Shown: positions 17,647-24,513 of the stretch, one piece after another
Layout of the letters: each line of letters opens with the position of its first letter
How positions within the stretch are numbered: the first letter of the stretch is position 1
Assembly: GCF_018885305.1 (NCBI RefSeq)
Contig: NZ_CP076544.1
Span: 1,302,001-1,366,000 of the forward strand
DNA: 64,000 nucleotides
DNA from: Curtobacterium sp. L6-1
GTDB taxonomy: Bacteria > Actinomycetota > Actinomycetes > Actinomycetales > Microbacteriaceae
Direction: 5' to 3'
Notes under the pieces: model-generated
Database searches by the model: none
What the model was told of the DNA's origin: nothing
What the model saw: the letters and a program-made list of their open reading frames with translations, nothing else
Made by a program: the position numbers and the translations under genes

Positions 17647-18615
17647 GTGTACACCGACATCACCGGCCCCGAACTCACCTCGTACCGCGGCAGCGTCGCC
17701 GAACCGGACGACTTCGACGACTTCTGGCGGCGCACCCTCGAGGCAGCCCGCCAGCACGAGGTCGACGTCCGGCTGACCCCGGTCGACACCGGCCTGACGA
17801 CGGTCGACACCTACGACGTGACCTTCGCCGGGTGGGATGGGCAGCGCATCGCGGCGTGGCTCACCGTCCCGGCCGGCACCGCACCGGGTGCACCGGTCCC
17901 CGCGGTCGTCGAGTACCTCGGGTACGGCGGCGGACGCGGCCTGCCGACCGAGCGGCTGCTCTGGGCATCGGCCGGGTACGCGCACCTGCTCATGGACACG
18001 CGCGGCCAGGGGTCGGGGTGGGCGACCGGTGACACCCCGGACCCGGACGGCAGCGGCCCGGCGATCCCGGGCGTGATGACGCGCGGCATCGAGTCGCCGG
18101 AGACGTACTACTACCGGCGACTGACCACCGACGCGGTCCGCGCCGTGGACGCCGTGCGGGCCGTCGACCTGGTGGACGGCACCCGGGTGGCGGTGCTCGG
18201 CGGCAGCCAGGGCGGCGGCATGGCGATCGCGGTGGCCGGTCTCGTCGAGGGCCTGGCCGGGGTGTTCCCGCGGGTGCCGTTCCTGTGCGACCAGCGGCAC
18301 GCCACGACGATCACGGACGCGTACCCGTACCACGAGGTCGTCGACTACCTGGCGACGCACCGGACCGCGACGGAGCGGGTGTTCCGCACGCTGGCGTACT
18401 TCGACGGGGTGCTGCACGCGGCGCGTGCGACGGCGCCGGCGTGGTTCTCGGTGGCGCTGATGGACCCGATCTGCCCGCCGTCGACGGTCTACGCCGCCCA
18501 CAACGCCTGGGCCGGCCCGAAGGAGATCACCGTCTGGGAGTACAACGGCCACGACGGCGGCGGAGCGCACGAGGACGCGGACACGCTGCCCCGCCTGCGG
18601 TCCGTGCTCGGCTGA
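17647..18615 (+). CDS. Acetylxylan esterase (AXE1 family alpha/beta hydrolase)
   Basis: Deacetylates acetylated sugars or xylan, also cephalosporin-C-deacetylase-like. The 322-residue length is typical. The nucleophile elbow GGSQGGGMAIA lies near residue 187 with Ser as nucleophile, the MDTRGQGSGW strand near 117, SVALMDPICPPST near 270 with the Asp, and YNGHDGGG near 300 with the terminal His. No signal peptide, so it acts on imported oligosaccharides. Start is GTG at 17647, with a CAGGGT box 7 nt upstream. Confidence 0.92.
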   Translation: MYTDITGPELTSYRGSVAEPDDFDDFWRRTLEAARQHEVDVRLTPVDTGLTTVDTYDVTFAGWDGQRIAAWLTVPAGTAPGAPVPAVVEYLGYGGGRGLPTERLLWASAGYAHLLMDTRGQGSGWATGDTPDPDGSGPAIPGVMTRGIESPETYYYRRLTTDAVRAVDAVRAVDLVDGTRVAVLGGSQGGGMAIAVAGLVEGLAGVFPRVPFLCDQRHATTITDAYPYHEVVDYLATHRTATERVFRTLAYFDGVLHAARATAPAWFSVALMDPICPPSTVYAAHNAWAGPKEITVWEYNGHDGGGAHEDADTLPRLRSVLG

Positions 18616-18761
18616 CGAGCGGGCTGCTCGACCGAGGGACGGGCCGCTCGCCTGCCGGAGGGCTGTCCAGGCGAGCGCGGTGCGCACGTACGCCACGAGG
18701 GCGTTTGCGCGCCCGAGCCCCATCCCGTGCTCGGTCCCGAGCCCCCAACGACCTCCATGTG

Positions 18762-19013
18762 TCACGCCGGCCCGGCCAGGGCCAGGAGCGCCGTCCGCGC
18801 GACGGCCAGCTCCCGGTCGTCCAGGTAGCGCGCGACGGACGCCGCGTTCGCCAGGCCCTCCGCCGCGTGCCGGAACACGAGGGCCCGGTCCTCCGGCAGC
18901 CCGTCCTGCGCGAACACGGTGCGCCAGTGCGCCGCGTCGGCGGCGATCACCCGCTCCATGCCCGGAAGACCCATCAGGCTCCCCCACAGCGCGGTCGGCG
19001 AGAAGAACGCCAT
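18762..19013 (-). CDS. Hypothetical small protein, possibly the 3' part of a broken gene
   Basis: An 83-residue reading frame (MAFFSPTALWGSLMGLPGME, then RVIAADAAHWRTVFAQDG) with helical, gene-like composition but no recognised family. Directly upstream, from 19165 to about 19050, another frame reads TPTDQLLAVAEHGLQEFTDE and then VMRHVDESEERR, which also looks like real protein but has no good start codon (GTC where GTG would fit) and is out of frame. The two may be one gene broken by a frameshift. The 18,616-18,761 gap before the esterase shows nothing supportable. Confidence 0.4.
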   Translation of the reverse strand: MAFFSPTALWGSLMGLPGMERVIAADAAHWRTVFAQDGLPEDRALVFRHAAEGLANAASVARYLDDRELAVARTALLALAGPA

Positions 19014-19194
19014 GGCCCGCTCGCTGCCACCGCAGAGCGTCCGCACCTACGCGCGGAGCACCCGACCCGCCGCTCCTCGGACTCGTCGACGTGTCGCATC
19101 ACCTCGTCCGTGAACTCCTGGAGGCCGTGCTCCGCCACCGCCAGGAGCTGGTCGGTCGGCGTGACGCGGTCGTGATCCGCTGGCGGTGGCGTCG

Positions 19195-19233
19195 GACGGG
19201 AGGCAGGACACCGGCCGTCACGCGCCTCCCGTC
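19195..19233 (-). terminator. Terminator downstream of the reverse transcriptase
   Basis: Perfect 10-bp arms GACGGGAGGC (19195-19204) and GCCTCCCGTC (19224-19233) with a 19-nt loop, 36 nt past the RT stop codon; separates the RT from the small genes further on. Confidence 0.65.
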
Positions 19234-19269
19234 GGCGTGCCAGCGGCGTTCCGGACCGACGGTGGCCCG

Positions 19270-20583
19270 TCACCACCTGATGCGCGCGAACTCCTCGTGC
19301 AGCCGGCGTGCCCGGCCCGGGTGCACCTGTTCGACCCACCCGATCCGTCCGAGCAGGTGTGCCCGGAAGTCCGCGTGGCCGGCACGGTCCTGGGACGCCG
19401 GCCCGTGCTCCACGCAGTTGTGCAGGACGGCGTGCAGGCGGTCGACCTCGCGGCGGCCGGGGGACGTCCGCTCGTTCACCACCACGCCGGTGACCGACTG
19501 TCGGACCCCGCGTCGGCGCACCCGCGTCTTGGCGGGGTTGAGGCGGTGGCCCTGGTCGGTCACGATGCGGTCGACGCCGCGGAGGAACGCGTCCACCCGA
19601 CCGGCGAGTGCCGTCCCGCCGCTGAAGGTGAGGTCGTCGGCGTACCGGGTGTAGACCGCCCCGGACGCGGCGGCCCACCCGGCCAGGCGGGCGTCGAGGT
19701 GTCGGAGCACCGTGTTCGCGAGCGCCGGGGACGACGGTGCGCCCTGCGGCAGGTGCGCGTCGGCGAGTGCTCGCCGGAGAGCGGCGCGGTCGTCCAGGCT
19801 GCCGCCGTCCGGCATCGCGCGGAGGACGTGGACGGGGACGCTGTGGGTGCAGAGGCCGGTGAGGACGTGGGCGAGCGGTTCGGCGTACCCGGCGGACCGG
19901 AGGACGCCGTACACGGAAGGGGCCCGGACCGACGCGAAGAACGTGGTGAGGTCGGCGGTGACGACGACCTCCTGACCCGTGTGCGCGGCGGCGCCGGTGA
20001 CGACGCTGCGGCCGGCGACGAAGCCGTGTGCCGCGTCGTGGACGGGCAGGTGCACGAGGAGCTCGTCGAGGAGCGTCCGCTGGGTCCGTCGCAGCAGGTC
20101 CATGGGCTTCTCGAGCAGGCGGGGAGTCCTGCCGGGGCGGCGGACCCACTCGTGCCGGTGGTGGTGCAGCGGGCTCGACGCTCCCGGTCGTCGGTTCCAC
20201 CCGCGGGTGTCGGCGAGCCAGAGCAGGTGCCCGACGGTCAGGTCGAGCTCCCGTGCCAGCTCGGGCAGGGTGTCGACGAGCAGGCGGCTCGACACGGTGG
20301 GGACCGCGCGGACCGGCACCGCGCGCCGCTGCAGCACCCGGACGGGACGTCGGTCCGCCCGACGGTGGTGGAGGCGCGCCAGGGCGGGTGCGCGGGCGAC
20401 GACGGCCGCCAGTTGCCGCGGTGCTCCGACGGGAGGCCGGGGGTACGTCTCGAGGGCGGCCCGGACCGCGAGTCCCACGTAGGCGCGCTCCGGCCCGACG
20501 ACGTCGAGGCCCGCGGCCGTCAGGTGCGCTGTGTCCCACCCCTCGGCGGCGAGGAACGCGTCGGCGAGCGCCGTGGCGACCAC
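19270..20583 (-). CDS. Retron-type reverse transcriptase
   Basis: A 437-residue RNA-directed DNA polymerase. Motifs, numbered from the GTG at 20583: AHGFVAGRS at about 185-193, motif A DLTTFF at 211-216, motif B QGAPSSP at 280-286, catalytic YADD at 314-317 (TRYADDLTFSG) and the retron Y-region VTGVVVNE at 364. No maturase, HNH or other fused domain. The retron NAxxH motif appears as GAAAH (197-201). The frame stays open to 20754, but that part overlaps the candidate msr-msd RNA, so the GTG 8 nt after the second inverted-repeat arm is preferred. The N-terminal ~130 residues resemble the extension of myxobacterial Mx162-type RTs (from memory). No effector gene is evident. Confidence 0.85.
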   Translation of the reverse strand: MVATALADAFLAAEGWDTAHLTAAGLDVVGPERAYVGLAVRAALETYPRPPVGAPRQLAAVVARAPALARLHHRRADRRPVRVLQRRAVPVRAVPTVSSRLLVDTLPELARELDLTVGHLLWLADTRGWNRRPGASSPLHHHRHEWVRRPGRTPRLLEKPMDLLRRTQRTLLDELLVHLPVHDAAHGFVAGRSVVTGAAAHTGQEVVVTADLTTFFASVRAPSVYGVLRSAGYAEPLAHVLTGLCTHSVPVHVLRAMPDGGSLDDRAALRRALADAHLPQGAPSSPALANTVLRHLDARLAGWAAASGAVYTRYADDLTFSGGTALAGRVDAFLRGVDRIVTDQGHRLNPAKTRVRRRGVRQSVTGVVVNERTSPGRREVDRLHAVLHNCVEHGPASQDRAGHADFRAHLLGRIGWVEQVHPGRARRLHEEFARIRW

Positions 20584-20591
20584 GTCGAGGG

Positions 20592-20756
20592 GCGTGGGGT
20601 TCCCGGGGGACCTGTCGGTGCCTCCGTGAGGGAGCGCGCGCGGAGCGCGCCGAGCCTCTCGGGGCGTGTGGTCCTGCTGGTCCTGCGTGCCCCGGGGTGA
20701 CCCCGGGGAGGGCGACGCGTCGCGCGCGCCGTCCGCCTCCCCCGGGAACTCCACGC
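20592..20756 (-). ncRNA. Candidate retron msr-msd RNA with a1/a2 inverted repeats
   Basis: Minus-strand RNA starting with GCGUGGAGUUCCCGGGGGA (20756-20738, a1) and ending with UCCCCCGGGAACCCCACGC (20610-20592, a2): 18 of 19 positions pair, with one A-C mismatch. Between them lie 127 nt of consecutive hairpins: 20690-20708 (7-bp stem), 20651-20661, 20636-20650 and 20622-20634, plus two tandem GCAGGACCA copies at 20669-20686. The RT start follows 8 nt after a2. This is the msr-msd-RT order of retrons. The priming G and the msr/msd boundary cannot be placed from sequence alone. Confidence 0.62.
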
Positions 20757-20760
20757 GCTC

Positions 20761-20766
20761 ACCCTA
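20761..20766 (-). promoter_or_regulatory. Candidate retron promoter -10
   Basis: TAGGGT on the minus strand; a start 6-8 nt downstream would fall at the first bases of the a1 arm (20756-20754). The -35 (TCGTCA, 17 nt upstream) is weak. It lies 12 nt from the opposing -10 TACCGT (20779-20784) of the divergent gene. Confidence 0.45.
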
Positions 20767-20778
20767 CGAGGATCGCGC

Positions 20779-20784
20779 TACCGT
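20779..20784 (+). promoter_or_regulatory. Candidate -10 box for the HbpS-like gene
   Basis: TACCGT 34 nt before the ATG at 20819, head to head with the retron promoter. Confidence 0.35.
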
Positions 20785-20818
20785 GACGAGCGACACCGCC
20801 GTCCCCGTGAGGAGCACC

Positions 20819-21358
20819 ATGTCCGAGAACCCCGGAGCACCCGGTCCCACCGCACCGTCCGACGCGTCGGGAGGGCGGTACCGTGCGCTCGACACCGACG
20901 CGAAGCTCGCCGTGCTGCTCGCCGAGGAGCGCGAACTCGACCACGACGTGTTCGACCTCGACGACGCGTGGGCGGTCGGGTCGTGGATCCGTCGGACGGC
21001 GCTGGAGCGGGGGCTCGGCGTGGGCTTCGCGGTGTCGTTCGGTGAGCAGCGGGTCTTCCACGCGGCGACGCCCGGGTCCGGCGCGGTGAACGATGCCTGG
21101 CTGGACCGGAAGTTCCGGGTGGTGCGGCACTTCGCGCACTCGACCCTCGCCGTCCGCACGCAGTACGAGGCGGGCGGGTCGACCTTCGACGAGGCAGCGG
21201 CCCTCGATCCCCGGCAGTACCAGGCGGCGGGCGGTGGTTTCCCGCTGCTCGTCCGCGGGCTGCTCGTCGGTGCCGTCGGTGTCAGCGGGCTGGAGATGCA
21301 CGACGACCACGCGCTCGTCGTCGAGGCCCTCCGCGCACACCGGGCCGGACGCGCGTGA
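20819..21358 (+). CDS. UPF0303/HbpS-like (DUF336) protein
   Basis: A 179-residue protein of the HbpS/GlcG-like family, alpha/beta proteins some of which bind heme or cobalamin. Recognisable parts: ERGLGVGFAVSFGEQRVFH (residues about 65-83) and GFPLLVRGLLVGAVGVSGL near 139. The ATG at 20819 has GAGGAG 5 nt upstream. The end overlaps the HIT gene start by 4 nt (GTGA), and the Rid-family gene follows with the same overlap, so the three form an operon. Ligand unknown. Confidence 0.82.
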   Translation: MSENPGAPGPTAPSDASGGRYRALDTDAKLAVLLAEERELDHDVFDLDDAWAVGSWIRRTALERGLGVGFAVSFGEQRVFHAATPGSGAVNDAWLDRKFRVVRHFAHSTLAVRTQYEAGGSTFDEAAALDPRQYQAAGGGFPLLVRGLLVGAVGVSGLEMHDDHALVVEALRAHRAGRA

Positions 21359-21807
21359 CGGACCGGGCGCGCGTGACGGACCGGACCGCGGAGGACTGCG
21401 TCTTCTGCCGGCTCATCGCGACGGACGACCCCGACGTCACGTGGATCGAGCGGGAGCCGGACGCGGTCGCGTTCCGGCCGCTGCCGGAGTCGGTCCTCGC
21501 CCCGGGGCACACGCTGGTCGTCCCGCGGGAGCACGCTACGGGCCTCCTGGACGCGTCCCCGGACGCGCTCCGCGCGACGACCCTGCTCGCGCAGCGGGTC
21601 GGCCGGGCGATGCGGGGTGCGCTCGGCGCGACCGGTGTTGTCGTGCTCAGCGCGACCGGGGCGGACGCGGGGCAGAGCGTGCCGCACCTGCACCTGCACG
21701 TCGTGCCCTGCTGGCCGGACGACGGGGTGCTGCGCTGGCCGGAGCAGCGGTCAGCCCACGTGGTGGACGGCGACGCGTCGGCGATGCTCGCGGAGATGTT
21801 CGAGTGA
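21355..21807 (+). CDS. HIT-family nucleotide hydrolase/transferase
   Basis: A 150-residue histidine-triad protein. The HIT motif HLHLHVVP is at about residues 104-111, with the middle His as nucleophile. CVFCRLIA near 16 has the two Cys common in HIT zinc sites; the second zinc pair is not obvious. Such proteins hydrolyse nucleoside phosphoramidates or dinucleotides. GTG start overlapping the preceding stop; the end overlaps the next gene by 4 nt. Confidence 0.9.
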   Translation: MTDRARVTDRTAEDCVFCRLIATDDPDVTWIEREPDAVAFRPLPESVLAPGHTLVVPREHATGLLDASPDALRATTLLAQRVGRAMRGALGATGVVVLSATGADAGQSVPHLHLHVVPCWPDDGVLRWPEQRSAHVVDGDASAMLAEMFE

Positions 21808-22241
21808 CCGTGCCGGACGGACGCCCGACGGCGGTGCGGCTCGTCCGCTCCCCCTCGTTGAGCCCGACGGCGGAGTACGCGTACGCCGCGACCGTCCCGG
21901 CCGGCACGCGACTGGTGTTCCTCGCCGGCTCGTGTCCGATCGACGCCTCGGGGGCGACCGTCGCACCGGGCGACCACGCGGCCCAGGCGGCGCAGTGCGT
22001 CGCGAACCTGCGGCAGGCGCTCCCGGACGCGGGTGCTCGGATGCGGGACGTCGTCAGTACCCGCGTGCTCGTGGCGTCGTCGCGGCAGGCCGACCTGGTG
22101 CGCGCGTGGGAGGTCGTCCGCGACGCGTTCGGCGAGCACGACGTGCCGAGCACCCTGCTCGGCGTGACCGTGCTCGGGTACGACGACCAGTTGGTCGAGG
22201 TCGAAGCGGTGGCGGCGGTCCTCGACGACACGGCGGACTGA
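21804..22241 (+). CDS. Rid-family (YjgF/YER057c) protein
   Basis: A 145-residue Rid-fold protein: LVFLAGSCPIDASG (residues about 30-43), QAAQCVANLRQAL, and C-terminal QLVEVEAVAAVL. RidA enzymes hydrolyse reactive imines using an Arg that binds the substrate carboxylate in a Pro-x-Arg segment; here the equivalent reads DVPSTLLGV without the Arg, so it probably belongs to another Rid subfamily and may not be an imine deaminase. Third gene of the HbpS-HIT-Rid operon. A CCGGCA hexamer repeated about four times follows near 22,256-22,278. Confidence 0.82.
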   Translation: MTVPDGRPTAVRLVRSPSLSPTAEYAYAATVPAGTRLVFLAGSCPIDASGATVAPGDHAAQAAQCVANLRQALPDAGARMRDVVSTRVLVASSRQADLVRAWEVVRDAFGEHDVPSTLLGVTVLGYDDQLVEVEAVAAVLDDTAD

Positions 22242-22357
22242 CCCGCAGTACGACCCGGCACCGGCACCGGCACCGGCACAGACCCCCGCAGTGCGCGGGC
22301 ACCGTGCGCGGGTCCCAGGCGCGGGTCCCCGGCTCAGGACCCGGCTCGGGCCCCGGC

Positions 22358-23554
22358 TCAGAGGGCTTCGAGCACTTCGAGCGCCCGCTGCACCCCGTGC
22401 TCCCGCCGCATGCGCCCGCCTACCTCGGCTGCCCGCTCCCGGCGGTCGAGGGCGTCGCGCACCGCGGGCACGAGGGTGTCGGCCGTCAGGTGGCGCAGCG
22501 GGACCGGGGCGGCGGCGATCCCCCGTCGGTGCAGCTGGGCGGCCCAGAACGGCTGGTCGGCGGTGACCGGCACGACGACCGCGGGCACGCCGGCTCGGGC
22601 GACCGCGTGCGAGGTCCCGGCCCCGCCGTGGTGCACGGCGAGCGTCGCGGCCGGCAGCACCGCGTCGAACGGCACCGACCGCACCGCCAGCACGTCGGGA
22701 CCGCGGCACTCCGCCGGCAGCACGAGCCCGCCCCACCCGGTGACGAGCAGGACACGGAGGCCGTGGGAGCGGGCGGCGGTGACGATCGCGCTCCCCCGTG
22801 CCGACGGGTCCCCGGTCGCCATCGAGCCGAACGAGGCGACGACGAACGGTCCGGCGCGCACGAAGTCGTCGACGATCGGCCCCGGGGACGCGGTCGGCCC
22901 CTCCTCGTACCAGGCGCCCGTCTGGTGGACCCGGTCCGGCCAGTCGTCGGGCCGGGGCAGCAGCTCGGGGCTCACGGCCATGAGCGTGGCGCGCGAGGGC
23001 GACCGCCGGCTGGGCCGACGACCGCTCGGCAGCTCGGCGGCGGCGCGGGCCACGTCACCGTCGAAGAGGCGTGCGACGGCGCGCGGCACCCGGTAGGTGA
23101 CCCGGTTGCCCCCGCCGAGGTCACGCGTGGCCGTGGGACCGCCGGCCGCGGGGAACCGCTCGCTCGGGGTGGCCACCGGCGCGAACTCCGCCAGCACCCG
23201 GGGCACGCCGAGCGCGTCCGCCACCATCGGGGCGCTGAGGACCAGCGGGTGGTGCACCACCACGTCGGGCTCGAAGGCGACCGTCTCACGCACCGCGCTG
23301 GCGAGCATCCGCCGCATCCCGGGCCGGACCTCGGCGTGCAGGTGGTGTGCGAGCGCCCACGGGTTGCGACCGGCCGGGGCGAGCACCCGCCGCACGTCGA
23401 GACCGAGCGGCACGGTGTCCACCCCCTCGGGTGCGTGCGCGTCGTCGGGCAGTGCCAGCCGGACCTCGTGTCCGCGGGACGCGGCGTGTCGCGCGAGGGC
23501 GGCGAAGGGCTCCACGTCGCCCCGGGTGCCGGCGGTGAGGAGCATCATGCGCAT
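22358..23554 (-). CDS. UGT-like glycosyltransferase (CrtX/macrolide GT type)
   Basis: A 398-residue GT-B glycosyltransferase of family GT1. Its N-terminus MRMMLLTAGTRGDVEPFAAL is typical of sterol, macrolide and carotenoid GTs. The nucleotide-sugar signature is VHHGGAGTSHAVARAGVP, then TADQPFWAAQLHRRG, at residues about 307-345. It transfers a hexose from a nucleotide sugar to a lipophilic acceptor. Divergent from a prenyltransferase/CrtI-like operon 62 nt away, so carotenoid glycosylation is a reasonable inference. CACACT lies 6 nt upstream of the ATG. Confidence 0.88.
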   Translation of the reverse strand: MRMMLLTAGTRGDVEPFAALARHAASRGHEVRLALPDDAHAPEGVDTVPLGLDVRRVLAPAGRNPWALAHHLHAEVRPGMRRMLASAVRETVAFEPDVVVHHPLVLSAPMVADALGVPRVLAEFAPVATPSERFPAAGGPTATRDLGGGNRVTYRVPRAVARLFDGDVARAAAELPSGRRPSRRSPSRATLMAVSPELLPRPDDWPDRVHQTGAWYEEGPTASPGPIVDDFVRAGPFVVASFGSMATGDPSARGSAIVTAARSHGLRVLLVTGWGGLVLPAECRGPDVLAVRSVPFDAVLPAATLAVHHGGAGTSHAVARAGVPAVVVPVTADQPFWAAQLHRRGIAAAPVPLRHLTADTLVPAVRDALDRRERAAEVGGRMRREHGVQRALEVLEAL

Positions 23555-23603
23555 CCGCCCAGTGTGGCCGGGCCGCGGTGGACCGACGTCGAGGTGTGCC
23601 GGG

Positions 23604-23609
23604 TACGCT
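23604..23609 (+). promoter_or_regulatory. Leaderless-type -10 box (UbiA gene)
   Basis: TACGCT, 7 nt before the GTG at 23617. Confidence 0.45.
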
Positions 23610-23616
23610 CGGGCGC

Positions 23617-24513
23617 GTGACCGACGGCAGCGAGCGGGTGTCGCGCACAGCACCGTCGGAGATCGGCGTGGCCGTGCGCCGCCTCGTGCACATCTCGCGC
23701 CCGGTGCTGTGGATCAACACCATCGGCTCCGGGCTCGTCGCCGTGTGGCTCACCGGCGCGCTGTTCGACCTGCGGGCCCTGCCGGTCATCCTGTGGCTGA
23801 CCTTGCCGTTCAACCTGCTCATCTACGGCGTCAACGACATCTACGACCAGGACACGGACGCGACCAACCCCCGCAAGGGCTCCATCGAGGGCGCCCGGAT
23901 CCGGCAGTCGGAGGTGCGGCTCATCGCCTGGGCCGTCGCGGTCGTCAACGTCCCGTTCCTCGTCGTCTTCCTGCTGACGCTGCCGCCGCTCGCGAACGCC
24001 GCGATCCTGCTCTACGCCGGCGTCTTCGTCTTCTACTCCGCCCCGCCGCTGCGCTTCAAGGCACGGCCCTTCGTCGACTCGCTGAGCAACGCGGCCTACG
24101 CGCTGCCGCTGGCCATCGTCCCCGCGGCCCTCTCGGTGCCGCCGGTCTGGCCCGCCGCCCTCGGTCTGATGGCGTGGAGCGTGGCCAAGCACGCGTTCGA
24201 CGCGGTCCAGGACATCGTGGAGGACCGGGACGCCGGCATCACCACCACCGCGGTCCGGCTCGGTGCGCGCGGGACGGCCCTGTGGAGCGGCGCCTGGTGG
24301 ATCGTCTCCACGGCGCTGTTCGCCGTGGTGAGCGTGCCCGTGGCGGCCGTCAACCTGCTCATCGCCGGTGTCCTCGTGGTGCGCCTGCTCCGCGACCCGA
24401 CGCCGGAGACCGGGCACCGCCTCTACCGGCTGTCGGTCGCCTTCCCGTACATCGCGGGGTCGTTCGCCGGGGTCCTGCTCATGGTCTGGATCGTGCTGGG
24501 AGGCGCCTCGTGA
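23617..24513 (+). CDS. UbiA-family prenyltransferase (lycopene-elongase-like)
   Basis: A 298-residue polytopic membrane prenyltransferase with about eight helices. The two Asp-rich motifs are NDIYDQDTDA near residue 73 and DAVQDIVEDRDAG from residue 195, which bind Mg-diphosphate. It resembles carotenoid elongases (CrtEb/LbtB) and related UbiA enzymes. The stop overlaps the start of a CrtI-like oxidoreductase gene by 3 nt, so the pair is translationally coupled. GTG start fits a leaderless promoter. Confidence 0.88.
   Translation: MTDGSERVSRTAPSEIGVAVRRLVHISRPVLWINTIGSGLVAVWLTGALFDLRALPVILWLTLPFNLLIYGVNDIYDQDTDATNPRKGSIEGARIRQSEVRLIAWAVAVVNVPFLVVFLLTLPPLANAAILLYAGVFVFYSAPPLRFKARPFVDSLSNAAYALPLAIVPAALSVPPVWPAALGLMAWSVAKHAFDAVQDIVEDRDAGITTTAVRLGARGTALWSGAWWIVSTALFAVVSVPVAAVNLLIAGVLVVRLLRDPTPETGHRLYRLSVAFPYIAGSFAGVLLMVWIVLGGAS

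Noticed and set aside
19270..20754. Group II intron or diversity-generating retroelement
   Set aside because: No maturase/HNH domains, no intron boundary motifs around the RT, and no template/variable repeat pair or accessory gene. The VTG motif and upstream inverted repeat fit a retron better.
20584..20754. N-terminal 57-residue extension of the RT (ATG at 20754)
   Set aside because: This stretch coincides with the inverted-repeat hairpin region, is of low complexity and has no Shine-Dalgarno sequence; it is better explained as ncRNA.
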